A stretch of DNA of 64,000 nucleotides from Syncephalis plumigaleata (lineage: Eukaryota; Zoopagomycota; Zoopagomycetes; Zoopagales; Piptocephalidaceae): assembly GCA_025201365.1 (NCBI GenBank), contig JAIXMF010000008.1, forward strand, positions 186,001 through 250,000, in the 5' to 3' direction. Of the stretch, positions 35,501 through 45,258 are shown in pieces. Numbering within the stretch: position 1 is the first letter of the stretch; every line of letters starts with the position of its first letter. Both the position numbers and the translations under genes were made by a program. Under the pieces are notes generated by a model. It was not told where the DNA came from, did no database searches, and was given only the letters and a program-made list of their open reading frames with translations.

Positions 35501-35987
35501 ACCACCATTCGCTCCCGAGGTTATCGACGCGCTACTAGCGATAAACGATAACGAAAATCTAAAGGTAAGGCGTATCTCACCGTACGCTAAGATACCGACG
35601 AGAAGTACCGAAGTCGCGGCAGGCTACGACCTACACACGCTTCACCCAATCACTATCGAACCTATGGAGACACAACAAGTAAATACCGGCATCGCCATTC
35701 AACTACCGCCTGGCACTTACGGACGCATCGCACCACGAAGCGGATTGGCTGCTCGATACAGTATTGACGTGTTAGCTGGCGTAATTGACGCTGACTATCG
35801 AGGCGAGTTGAAAATATTGTTAATTAACCTAGGCAAAAACGCGGTCACCTTCCAAGAACACGACCGCATCGCCCAATTAATCTTGGAACAACACTGTACA
35901 CCTAACGTGGAAGAAGCGAACGAGCTTACCACTACTCAACGAGATCAGGCCGGCCTAGGATCGACAGGTTTGGCCGCGCAACAGTAA
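32517..35987 (+). CDS. Gypsy pol frame: protease, reverse transcriptase, RNase H, dUTPase
   Basis: 1156 codons. A Gln/Glu-rich leader, a retropepsin motif (IDTGSAYSMI), reverse transcriptase with VFVYLDDIQVYSK, a Gypsy-type RNase H (LETDASVAGLGAVLSQ), then at about residues 1020-1150 a full dUTPase domain with APRSGLAAR, GVIDADYRGE and the C-terminal AGLGSTG motif. dUTPase stands between RNase H and integrase, as in non-primate lentiviruses. Confidence 0.9.
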   Translation: MPELQPGGPQPQLERVSRQETYGFSVTAAHCEGQVAVHLQEPYETDAFAAERRTRKEPKEPYSRTLRPSRKTTEETAQEQELQQELQELQQQELPESQQQEQPLEPQQPEPMLSDNAEDVVMEMQQEEDTNEPGKDDEKKNERRLNTNQTSRERKLLIQLLNMRRAKGSHAYDLPGGLSKQAIGITYGELAELIDAQLHPDRGTHAPIRKLKPKKNEKNEKNEADALHSEITGIKALHAHTYVKQRPVPTIIDTGSAYSMISETFLREFELLIDDESPYSMVGIDGQSRKPAGMLRGLTIRVAGVPFEIDVHVMPHARFSLLLGMDWILRTEARLDCAERIIHFQHQGATRSLTTWATEAEAVVAMQQVYDPKDDETDQEGEAMAALFEGNEETATEVDAYITHTTTPICIKAQGKYVWKPDALPLRNDEILLEPAHLELTQHHLIGLPALGPAAKIGLPLINPTNHDVHLPAGTKLALASTNIEKVKTVKNKAELRVEWEKKERSVDAYVTTEETPFIYPEEQLAQTLDPGLSPTHRQSLMEVLHKNSDLFAKDANDMGHTRRITHKIDTGDTDPILCRPYRYSPKDNEFIATEVRRMLEQQLIRPSNGPWAFPIVLVTKKDGSIRFCVDYRRLNAVTKRDAFPLPRVDEIFDALNGATWFSCVDLAAGYWQIGMEEKDKVKTAFVTREGTYEFNVMPFGLMNAPATFQRLMNELYTGLLWTSVFVYLDDIQVYSKSFDEHLVHLQRALDRIREAGLKLKLKKCEFGKREVAFLGYRTGINGLTTDPDKVQRISECRPPINVKELRSFHGLASYYRRFIPNFARISEPLRLLFRKETPWQWSDNQQKAFDELKAALTMEPVLTFPDFDKNFVLETDASVAGLGAVLSQVGEDGKEHPIHYASRSTTIHEQRLATTTELEAAAVMWALEYFRHYVHGKKVTIRTDHQAVPFIFARGATRPVPRKFARWIAQLSDYDYTIAYKQGRANANADALSRPPFAPEVIDALLAINDNENLKVRRISPYAKIPTRSTEVAAGYDLHTLHPITIEPMETQQVNTGIAIQLPPGTYGRIAPRSGLAARYSIDVLAGVIDADYRGELKILLINLGKNAVTFQEHDRIAQLILEQHCTPNVEEANELTTTQRDQAGLGSTGLAAQQ

Positions 35988-35993
35988 GTCATC

Positions 35994-37265
35994 ATGGAGC
36001 CGTGGCGTTACCGAGAGTTGGTAAACTTCCTCGAGGAAACGCGGCTACCCGAAGGCATGGACCAAGATGCCGAAAAGAAGTTTCGACAATTCGCCAAACC
36101 CTATCACTTACAAGAACGACACCTATATTATACTAATCCTCGTAATACATCTAACCGCAATCCATTATTAGTCTTACAACCGGAAGGCGCTTTAGAAGCT
36201 CTTCGACTCTGTCATCAACAAACCGGACACCCCGGTGTCGACGCAACTATACGCCGTTTACACCAATCTTACTATTGGCCGACTATGAAGGACGACACGC
36301 GAGCTTACGTCCGTGGCTGTCCCTCGTGTCAACTTCGCCGTAATGAACCACCTACTGAACCTTTACATCCCATACCTGTACATACTCCTTTTCATCGCGT
36401 AGGTATCGATCTTATTGGACCTCTCCCTGTCGCCGCTCGAGGTCAACGATACATTATTGTCGCTACCGACTACTTAACCAAGTGGGCTATCACTAAAGCC
36501 GTACCTGACAAGAGCGCAGCTTCAGTGGCATTATTCTTATACAAGAAAGTCTGTCTCACCTACGGAACACCTCAAATAATACTCACCGATCAAGGTCTCG
36601 AATTCCGCAATCAAACCATTCGAGCGCTTTGTGCGCAGTTCGACATCAAACACACCTTCGCTACACCTTATCGCCCACAGACTAACGGCCTGACCGAGCG
36701 ACTTAACAAGACACTCGGCGAAGCACTCGCTCGCTCTGTCGCCCTATCGTCAGATAAGTCTACATGGCCTCAATACTTACCCACTGTTACTTTTACCTAT
36801 AATATCAACAAGCAAGCCACCACCGGTTTCTCCCCAGCCCAACTATTGTTAGGTTATCAACCTAAAGCTCCTGAATCCCTCACCTTACCAACTCCCCCGG
36901 AATATCCGTATCCTTCCGCGAGCGAAATTTACGCTCGAGGGGCTCAACTTCAGTATCAATTTGATGCGCAACTACCATTAATACAAGAGAAGATCAAGCA
37001 GAAACAACAACGTATGAAAGAACGATATGACGGTAAGAGACGAGGAAGACCACCGTTGACAATAGGTCAATACGTCTATGTCAAAAGAAGTGAATTACAA
37101 AATCGATTTGACACCAAACTGGAACCTCGCTGGACGGGACCACATCCTATCCTCGATCATCCTAACCCTGCTACCTACTTAATTCGTATCGACAAGCATG
37201 AACGCTTGATACATCGCGATCGCTTGAAACTGGCACACAACATCATCACCGATCTGACGCGCTAA
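35994..37265 (+). CDS. Gypsy integrase frame
   Basis: 423 codons. Zinc-binding HHCC region (CHQQTGHPG ... CPSCQLRR), the catalytic core (IDLIGPLP, LTDQGLEF, TNGLTERLNKTLGE), and a C-terminal part ending in the usual GPHPILDHPNPATYLIRI-like segment. No chromodomain was recognised after it. Confidence 0.9.
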   Translation: MEPWRYRELVNFLEETRLPEGMDQDAEKKFRQFAKPYHLQERHLYYTNPRNTSNRNPLLVLQPEGALEALRLCHQQTGHPGVDATIRRLHQSYYWPTMKDDTRAYVRGCPSCQLRRNEPPTEPLHPIPVHTPFHRVGIDLIGPLPVAARGQRYIIVATDYLTKWAITKAVPDKSAASVALFLYKKVCLTYGTPQIILTDQGLEFRNQTIRALCAQFDIKHTFATPYRPQTNGLTERLNKTLGEALARSVALSSDKSTWPQYLPTVTFTYNINKQATTGFSPAQLLLGYQPKAPESLTLPTPPEYPYPSASEIYARGAQLQYQFDAQLPLIQEKIKQKQQRMKERYDGKRRGRPPLTIGQYVYVKRSELQNRFDTKLEPRWTGPHPILDHPNPATYLIRIDKHERLIHRDRLKLAHNIITDLTR

Positions 37266-37294
37266 GGGACTAGCTTCGTCCTAGGGTAGGGGTA

Positions 37295-37561
37295 TGTCAC
37301 GAAATAAAAATTGTGGCACACCTAAGTCGCCTGTGCTCGTTCCCGAACTTTACAAATTCGGGTCAGCTAAAGGGATCTTCTTCCCGAAGATCCTCCACTC
37401 TCCTTACTTAACTTTAGTATAAATATGTGCAAACAATTAGTATTCAATAAACAATTAACCATTATTAACCCGATATCTGAACTACTATTTTACTGTGAAG
37501 TGTCTTACATCCTGTCTCTGATAGCGAACTAACTAAATCCTGAATCACCCAACTCATCACA
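37295..37561 (+). repeat. 3' LTR of the Gypsy element
   Basis: 267 bp, identical by eye to the 5' LTR; followed by ATAC, matching the four bases before the 5' LTR. Confidence 0.92.
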
Positions 37562-39277
37562 ATACCATTCTCTCTCTTTATTCATTTCACTCGTTCTGTT
37601 CATCACTTTACTAATTTCTTTGCTCATTCCCTTATCGTAGCTCGCGTGTTCTACTTATTCCTCCTGCTCATTACGCTCATTCACTTCGTATTCCTTACAT
37701 AGTACACTCATTCCTTCTGCTTGGTATATTCGCTCATTTCTCTCTGCTCTTGTATTCCTCGCACGATCTACTCATTCACTTATCCAAGCTCTCGTGTTCT
37801 ACTCATTCTGCTCTACTCTTTACTCATTCACTTCGTTCAGTCCTCTCAGTCCTCTCAGTCCTCTCATAGCTTCCCTCCTTCGCTTTGCTCCGTTCTACTC
37901 GTCCCCCTTCGCATCGACTTGAGGTCGAATGGCTTTCGTTCTAAAATACTGAAATTATTCTGCTCTTCTTCTTTCCCCCGCTTTAAAATGCAGTTTACTT
38001 GGCCGTCGCTTCCTCAATCGCGAAATGAGCCCAAATAATCGCACTTCGCACTTCGCACTTCGCGAAAGTACCATATTGCTCATGCTGGATAATGGTGTAT
38101 CCATAATCCGCTGTTGTGCTTAGCTGTTATTATATTTTATTCATTTCCTATCTTCATTACCTCATATCCCCTTCATTCATTTGTTTATTCACTCGTTCAT
38201 TAATCACGTAACTATTACCGTAACACTCGTAGACGATAGCAATGCTCGTTAACACACACACTCGTCTATTGCTTTTTATTCTTTTATTCGTCCTCTGACC
38301 ACACATACACCACCACAACTCATGCTTTTCCTCTTACTCCACCTTCGTTTATTGTTATATACAGGCTACGCTTAGCTGCAAGCGTATACTACTTGTCTTT
38401 GTGTTGTTCTCGGTCGGTCGTCTTATTCCCGTCTAGTCTGCTGCTTTGCCAATGACTGCTTGTCGATTATGTTGATTGTATGTCGCGTACTCGTATTTTG
38501 TATCGCTACTCGTCGGCAGTCTCACTCCAATATGTATACTCTGTCATAAGCACACTTTGCTCTTCACGCTGTGTAGTATTTGGTGCTTTATTCGTTGTCG
38601 ATCAACGTGGCATATACTCCACTGGGTCTTTCATACTGGTCTATCCTCTATTCAGTTCTCTCTTTCTCTCTCCCTTATCTACTTGCTTGCGACACTCCCT
38701 TGCCCTCACTCGTGTATTTCTATTATTTCATACCGTGTCCTTTATTCACGACGTTTGCTTGCCGCATTGTACCACTTTATTCGCGTTGACTTGCTGATCA
38801 TTGCTTGTAGTATGTGGGGACACGTACGCATACATAACACTCGCGCTATGCATTAGGCACCACACTTGCTTGCCAGCATACAACGTCTCCACTCGCTGCT
38901 TTGCCTTACTTACTCGTGCTTTATAACTATATATGCAAGTACGCGGTACTCGTGTTAATTACTAGCCAGTGCTTTTGTTCATCTGATTGCGACATATATA
39001 CGTAACAAACACTACACCTTCTACTCGTGTGTTGTGAAAGTACACGTACATACATAATATCCGCGCTAACTACTACCCATTGCGTCGCTTAGCACTTTGT
39101 ATTTGTAGTGGTACTGTCTGACATTGTATTGCATATTGTAAATGTACCAAGGAAATCCTATATGATGGCTATATCTTTATTTGCATAGTATATATCAATA
39201 GCTAACATGACACTAATAGAGAGTAATAACGGCATTAGTACATCCATTTATTGGTCATTAGCATGGTATTACATGGT
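37562..39277. repeat. Pyrimidine-rich degenerate repeat region
   Basis: No gene. The first about 1.3 kb are strongly C/T-rich on the plus strand, with recurring words such as CTCATTCACT, GTTCTACTCATTC and GCTCATT. There are local perfect repeats (TCAGTCCTC three times near 37838; GCACTTC three times at 38041-38062). Long open frames here follow from the lack of purines and carry no domain. Some words resemble repeat A3, but no alignment could be built. Confidence 0.5.
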
Positions 39278-39504
39278 TGTTCCTACCGATTAACACTGTT
39301 CGTCATTAACATTTGTTCTTATCAATAAATAATCTTGCGCATTCATTAGAACTATTATCGCATTGCTATTATCATTGAGTAGTTGTCATGACACTAGCAG
39401 TTGAAGGTTATCACACTTCTACATCTAAATACGTAACTTTATTACCACAACTATGATTTATTCGTAAAAATAAAAGGCTAACAGCGTCAATTGGTTAGAG
39501 AAAC
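39278..39504. mobile_element. MITE-like element, copy 3
   Basis: The left end (TTCCTACCGATTAACACTG, then CATTAACATTTG and CAATAAATAATCTTGCGCATT) aligns with the left end of copy 1. The right end in reverse complement (TTTCTCTAACCAATTGACGC, then TTAGCC) aligns with the terminal repeat. Length about 227 bp. Non-coding. Confidence 0.5.
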
Positions 39505-39845
39505 TCTGTAAGAAGAATGAGAACATTAATTAGGCTTGTTAGGAGAAGAGTGTCAATATCACCAGCAACAAATTTAACTGGTTCTACTAGAATTTATTTA
39601 TGGATTATTACATATATATATATGTATATATATATTGAAAATGAGCAATACTTATCAAGAATAATTATACGAATGATCCTGCCTCATTGAGGAACATGTT
39701 GTGATGTTATCCTGATTTGCTATTAGCAGAGGAGTATAGCACAACAACAGTAATGGGATTATTAATAATAATAATAATAACTAAAGCTAGCGATTGCCTA
39801 GAATGACAATGATTACACTTGATAGCAATAAATAATATTGTCATT

Positions 39846-40870
39846 TTATCTTCGCGAATCAATCGTGGTATCCTCTGGCCACACACTTGTTTCAGCCTCT
39901 CGTGTAATTCTTGTAAACATGTCGTCCTGTCCTGGCGTTCTCCTACTAGAGCGATTCTTGCTAGCATTTGTCTCGGCAATAAAGTACAAACATCGAGTAC
40001 TCTCTGTTAATAGTGTCATAGTTACTACCCTAGTATGTTTAAATGTCGTTAGAATCATATAATGATGTATATCTCTGTCCATGTCCACATAGTGCAACAT
40101 GAATACACTTACCAATCAACCATGTATACTAGGCTGCTTGATTCCGCAAATGTATTGGCAACACCCAGGAAGAAGCATATGAAATTAGAAACAACGACCA
40201 TCAGCATAGTCAGTATTCCATTACGCCCTAACTCTTTCCAGCATTCGTCGGGGTGTTTTCGATACTGCCGATACACCACGATGCTGAAAACAATCGAGAA
40301 GACAATGTTTGAAGGAAGATCGACCGCCAGTCGAACGTAGGGAAGAAACGGGGGATACTTTAGGTAGCATGCATGTTTCTCGCTCAGCAGGGCGGATGAG
40401 GTTAGCCAGGAGGTAGCTACATAAATAGGACCTGGAACGGTAATTAGAATGACGCCCAATATGGTGAACCATATATTACGCTGACAGGCAAAGTAGGCCC
40501 TCTCAAACAGCATCAGATTGCATATCATCGATGATATAGTAATAGCGAACAGGGTGGCCCACGCAAACGTACTACACGTTGCATTCTCAGTTAGCCAGAA
40601 TGGTGCACCGGCACTTGCGTACGATAAGAAACTAACGCTGTTTGCGCAAAAAGAACACCATGGTGCCAGTCTACGAGGATACCTTACAACGATCTTGCCA
40701 ACACAGATTGCATTACGAGCAAAGATATATCCGATGAAATAGCAAAGTACCATTTGAAGGTTAGATGCGGAATAACGCTGTCGAAGAAGATCGCTATCAT
40801 CTCGCGCTTCCCAAATGTAATTGATCATACTTCGCCTTCCATCGACATTGTCAGGTCTTATTGTCTCCAT
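39846..40870 (-). CDS. Seven-transmembrane protein, family copy E (second branch)
   Basis: 313 residues in two exons: 40113-40870 and 39846-40029. The intron splits the Trp codon of YMVDW after its second base, as in the other four copies. Closest to copy D: YPRRLAPWCSF, LFERAYFACQRNIWFTILG, YPPFLPYVRLAVDLPSNIVFS, QYRKHPDECWKELGRNGI. The C-terminal tail (about 50 residues after helix 7) is polar and differs from D in sequence but not in length. There are seven hydrophobic helices and no signal peptide. Function unknown. Confidence 0.85.
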
Positions 40871-41377
40871 CTATTACGATCGAAATATCTTGTGCATGTA
40901 GGATGAAGAAAAGCAAGTATTTTTTTTCTCTAATATAACTGCCGATGCTATTTGATGCTTTAGCGATTATTACGATTACTGCTATTGAATTAAATTATTA
41001 AGAAAATAACATAGGCATAAACAAAGGAGGAACGAAGAGGAAACCGGGCATTTGGTGTATGATACCAAGAGGTATGAGGCAAGTAGATTGATCGTTGGTG
41101 CACGCGATATCGATGGTTGGCATAAACCTGTTCCTTAATGGCAGAATCATGTGCTTAGCACGCTTATTGTTTTTCTCGAATACACAACAGGAAACAAAGG
41201 CTCGGGTAAACTATGGATGACCGGTCGTCGGTCCTATGAACTATCGCTAATTTACAAGTATAGCCATTCTACGATTAATGGGCAATAAACTTATACTACT
41301 ACATTATGGCTCATAAGACTTGATGCTGTCATAATACTTATGATATAAATGCTAGTCTGTAATAAATAAGAAATCTT
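40871..41377. other. Intergenic, 7TM copy E upstream
   Basis: No gene seen. Confidence 0.45.
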
Positions 41378-42231
41378 AATACACGATAAACAATGTAATA
41401 AACAAGCAGTGAATAGTAGAATGACTGACTTGTCACGAATGAGCAAGGAATGAGCAAGAAAGGGTGCATGAACACGTATGCCAGTTTATTTGAAGAAGCA
41501 ATGTATGCTTGTATGTGAATAGAGTATGGAGATGGCAGTAAACAAATAAAATACAAATAAAAGCATGACGTATTGGTGGCATACAAACAGATGACGGAAA
41601 AGAGTGGTAAAAGTAAAGGGTACATATTACAACGAGAACAGTGAACGCTTAAACATTGATAAATAAGCAGGACAGTGCTAGAAGACAAAGGACTAGAACG
41701 AACAATAAACAACACTTATTGGTATAGTAATAATAATGACAAGTGAGCATATAGATAGCTTAGAGTAAGAGGAAAACAAAGAGATAAATAAACGACATAG
41801 AAATAGTATGGCAGAATAGCTGTTATTGGGAGTGTGTATGCTAGAGTGAAAGATGAAGTAGGAGGAATGTGAATGACACGAATAAGACGCGTATTACTGA
41901 GAGTAAATAGAAGAAAGAGGAATAACTAGCATATAGTTGGGAGGAAGTAGACGTGTGTTGTTTACTGGCAAGTGGAATGTAGTTGACACAAAGAAGGCAC
42001 TTGCTGTTTAGTGGTGGTAAGGGAAATGTAGTTGGTATGAATAAGACAGTATGTGAAAGAAGTAAATGACAAGTGGAATGTAGTCAAGACTAAGAAGACA
42101 GCATTGGCAAAGAAGTAAAGGGAAACAACAATGAAATGGATACTTAGAAATGGATTAGTAGATCGTTAATGCCATCAGGCACTAGTAACAAACATGTCAA
42201 TTATTGTTAGTGCTTACTGATTGCTAGTAAT
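41378..42231 (+). repeat. Dispersed repeat A, copy A2
   Basis: 854 bp, about 99% identical to A1 from 23259 on by eye; lacks the PUF60 fragment that accompanies A1 and A3. It ends 73 bp from the stop codon of LPMO 2. No clear terminal repeats or target duplication were seen, so the mode of copying is unknown. Confidence 0.75.
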
Positions 42232-42303
42232 CATCATTTAGAAATAAACCTTTATTATAAGTTGTAGTAAATAATAGAAATAGAAATATCGTTTGTTAAT
42301 AGC

Positions 42304-43335
42304 TTAGCAGTTATGCGTTATCTGAACAAGTCGATTGCCAGGACAACATTTATAACTGCTGGATTGATAGCAAGCTTCGCCACATGCACGATAATTTAGC
42401 GGGCAAAGCTGATTATTGTCGCAGACATATCGTGATGCATCGTATACTTGACCCTTGCATGATGAATATACAGTCGACGATGCTGTAGCTGCTGGCTGCG
42501 TACGCCTACTAGAGAGTGCTTCCGAAGATATGCTGGTAGAAGATGTGGTCGCCTTAGTGCTTTCTAGGTTAATAGAAGCATTACTAGCGCGAGCGTTGCG
42601 TTGTGATATACCCGATGTGTTCACCACATTGCCACCATCCGCAGTTGTTACCATAACGTCGAAACAAGCGGTGTACTCTTCGGGTGCTGCCTTATCGAAT
42701 TTCCACCACCACACGAATTGGTGACGACCTGGTGTGGCATCATTGGGAATAGTAAAGGTACCACGGCACGGCCTCTTGACGCGACCTGGCTGCAATCCAT
42801 CTTCCGAGCACTGGCCATCATCGAATGGTTGTGCTTCGCCCAATTGATTGCTGCTCGATAGGTCGGATCGCATCTTGAGCGTATCCTCGTTTGCCGCCGA
42901 CGACCAATGAATGGTGTACGTCTTTGGATCCGGCTTATCCGGCAGACGATCCTTCGTCACATGTCCGTTCTCCAGATATGTGAACGTAAGCGTCTGACCG
43001 GGACGAGCTTGAGCCATCGGGAATCCGGGCGTGTAACTATTGCTAGAGTCTTGTCGACCAGGGAAGCAGACCGGCACGTTCTTCCTGTCCAGGATACGAT
43101 AGGTCACATCGGTATCGGTATGACTGGCACTCCAGCCACGCTGGTATCCGCTACATTGAGCCGTGCCAACTGAGTAATCGGTACATTCAAGCCAGGAATG
43201 TCCATCAACATAAGATGGGTATTTAGCTAGTAGCAGTAAAGTAGCGGCTAGCACTAATCCACATTTAGAGCTAATACCACCTCTACGATGATAAATACTT
43301 GCAGTCGTGTAATGCCCGTTCATGCTGATAAGCAA
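42304..43335 (-). CDS. Lytic polysaccharide monooxygenase-like protein 2, with Ser/Thr linker and Cys-rich binding module
   Basis: 343 residues. The N-terminal region (to about residue 46) includes a hydrophobic signal sequence ending ...SYVDG before His1 of HSWLEC; start at 43335. The catalytic part is identical in DNA to LPMO 1 over 549 bp (42652-43200). The linker is a long Ser/Thr/Ala stretch (about 60 residues) unlike the Pro/Lys linker of LPMO 1. The C-terminal module (CKGQVYDASRYVC, LCPLNYRAC, ACYQSSSYKCC) is a diverged CBM52-like homologue of that in LPMO 1. Substrate uncertain; chitin or beta-glucan are the reasonable guesses. It lies head to tail with LPMO 3, 514 bp apart. Confidence 0.8.
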   Translation of the reverse strand: MLISMNGHYTTASIYHRRGGISSKCGLVLAATLLLLAKYPSYVDGHSWLECTDYSVGTAQCSGYQRGWSASHTDTDVTYRILDRKNVPVCFPGRQDSSNSYTPGFPMAQARPGQTLTFTYLENGHVTKDRLPDKPDPKTYTIHWSSAANEDTLKMRSDLSSSNQLGEAQPFDDGQCSEDGLQPGRVKRPCRGTFTIPNDATPGRHQFVWWWKFDKAAPEEYTACFDVMVTTADGGNVVNTSGISQRNARASNASINLESTKATTSSTSISSEALSSRRTQPAATASSTVYSSCKGQVYDASRYVCDNNQLCPLNYRACGEACYQSSSYKCCPGNRLVQITHNC

Positions 43336-43849
43336 ATAAGTAAGGAATAAATAGATACTATTTTTGTATGGCTAAGAAAAGTGTTATACACCTAGTCGAC
43401 GAATAAGGGCGAGTAAAGTAGTAAGGTGACAATAATGGTGAAACGCGGTGCAACCATCGAAGAGGTCAGGAGCTTGCTCTTTTTTTACATTTAAAAAGGT
43501 TATTACCATGTGAACACATGTTGTTGAACAATAAGCAAAAACAGTTTTCGTGTGTATTTTCATGAACTTGCTAATATCTAATCGGTCTGTTGTAACATTT
43601 ATTCTCATAACTTGTTTGAAATGTTTTACAGAACAGTAATAATGATAATGATAATAAAGGGATAACTCAGCGACGGCATTGCATTCTATCCCAGTCAATT
43701 TCATTCATGTGTGATTGTACAATTTTGGACGCTATCAACAATAAATTGATAGTCGCTAATAGTAACAATGATGACTTGCAATGATACTGAAATTTATTCC
43801 ATCATTGAATGAATGTGTGAAAATTCATATAATAAAAATAAGAAGGATC
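43336..43849. other. Intergenic between LPMO 2 and LPMO 3
   Basis: Upstream side of LPMO 2. A 106-codon minus frame at 43384-43704 shows no domain or codon signature and is not annotated. Confidence 0.45.
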
Positions 43850-44671
43850 CTAGTTAACTCGTTGCTGTGGTGCGATTTTACCTGCCGCCACCTGAGCACG
43901 TACATTCGGCGAATAATTGTATTGCGATGCGTAATCGAACCAGTCATTACCATAGCCCGGATTGAACAATGGCTTATTACCGAGCCAGCGTGATGCTTCA
44001 TTAGGCGGTAACGTATCACTTGGTTTCTCGCCAGGTCGCAATACCTCAACGTCGAAACATGCGGTATACTCCTCGTTGCCGTTAGTCTTGGCGAACTTCC
44101 ACCACCAAACCACTTGGTGCCTGCCTGGTTTGGCATCTTTCGGCACGGTGAATCTACCCCAGCATGGCCGCTTAACACGACCTGGTTCCGTGCCTACATC
44201 GGCGCAACCGCCATCGTCGAATGCAATAGCTCGACCAAGCTGATTTTGTTGCCCTAGATCGGCGCGCGTTCTAATCGTGTCGGTCGTGGTCGAGTCTGAC
44301 CAATGTATTGAATAGGTGCCCGGGTTAGGACGTGGTTTATCGCGTACCGCGTGATCACGCTCCATGTACGTAAACACGAGAATTTGCCCGGGTAATGCGC
44401 GAGCCATCGGAAAATTCGGATTGTCCGGGACGCGCTCTTGTTTATACGGGAAACAGGCAGCAGCATATGGCTCACTTTGTCCCTTTATACGCCAGGTCAT
44501 CAGCGCGTCACGATGTTGTGCGTCCCAGCCGCGCTGCCAGCCGTGACATTGACCACCACGGAAATCGGTACATTCCAGCCAGGAGTGCGCATTTGCTTGA
44601 TGATCGCCAATTAGCGATAGACTAGTAGCTATGATAGCTACAACGATAACCGAATCGATGACACGTAGCAT
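43850..44671 (-). CDS. Lytic polysaccharide monooxygenase-like protein 3, single domain
   Basis: 273 residues, one exon. Signal peptide (SVIVVAIIATSLSLIG...ANA), then His1 in HSWLECTDFRGGQC. The same framework as LPMO 1/2: YSIHWSD, CWGRFTVPKDAKPGRHQ, VWWWKFAKTNGNEEYTACFDV, with about 60% similarity by eye. It ends in a short unstructured tail with Asn/Tyr residues and has no Cys-rich binding module. The linker-module part present in paralogs 1 and 2 is therefore gained or lost. Confidence 0.8.
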   Translation of the reverse strand: MLRVIDSVIVVAIIATSLSLIGDHQANAHSWLECTDFRGGQCHGWQRGWDAQHRDALMTWRIKGQSEPYAAACFPYKQERVPDNPNFPMARALPGQILVFTYMERDHAVRDKPRPNPGTYSIHWSDSTTTDTIRTRADLGQQNQLGRAIAFDDGGCADVGTEPGRVKRPCWGRFTVPKDAKPGRHQVVWWWKFAKTNGNEEYTACFDVEVLRPGEKPSDTLPPNEASRWLGNKPLFNPGYGNDWFDYASQYNYSPNVRAQVAAGKIAPQQRVN

Positions 44672-45258
44672 GATATAAAAAAGTGGTAAAAGTAATAGGC
44701 GATATAATGTGTGTAGATGTATATATGGTTGTAAGAGTGAGAAAGATAACGATTTCGATAGACCGGTTCATCTAGAAATGCGGTCAAAGAACTTTACCTT
44801 GATATATATAGAAATATTAAGGTAAGATTTCCCTTCAAGCATGCGGAGCATCTATTTCTCTCACTCATTCATTCATTCATGCATGATAATAAGCAAAGAT
44901 GGCCTACTTTGTGTTATTCGAGAAAGAAAAAGAATAGTAGTACGATGGAGTTCCCGTAATACAGTGTATCAGCAGCATTATTTGAAACAATGCTACGGAA
45001 ATGGTAGGATAAAGAGCAGTAGTACAAGTCTTTACTAGAAATGTACCTATCTTATCCGTTTGAATCGAATGGTAGCATTAGTGTTCATTACAGTGTCTCG
45101 ATTTATTGTAAAATCAGCATTAATTAGTAAACTGTCGTTAATATAAATAACTCGTCATTAGCTTATTATTATCATTATTATTATTAGTTAGTATTGTTAT
45201 TTTATCCTTTTATTTATTTATTTATTAGTATCTTTTATCAGTGTGTTATTGTTCGCTT
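44672..45258. other. Intergenic, LPMO 3 to SR-protein gene
   Basis: AT-rich, with ATT/TTA tracts near 45160-45230. No gene seen. Confidence 0.45.

Larger units (their letters stand above)
30807..37561 (+). mobile_element. Ty3/Gypsy LTR retrotransposon with dUTPase, looks whole
   Basis: Two LTRs of 267 bp, starting TGTCAC and ending TCACA, lie at 30807-31073 and 37295-37561 and are identical by eye. They are flanked by ATAC on both sides (4-bp target duplication). A candidate primer-binding site begins TGG just inside the 5' LTR (31075), and a purine-rich tract (about 37281-37294) precedes the 3' LTR. Three long open frames lie between. The order protease, reverse transcriptase, RNase H, dUTPase, integrase places it in Ty3/Gypsy. 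No breaks were noticed, and identical LTRs point to a very young insertion. Confidence 0.93.

Noticed and set aside
38476-38856. Open frames of 100-126 codons in the pyrimidine-rich region
   Set aside because: Long frames follow from low purine content; the products are Ser/Leu/Phe/Cys low complexity.
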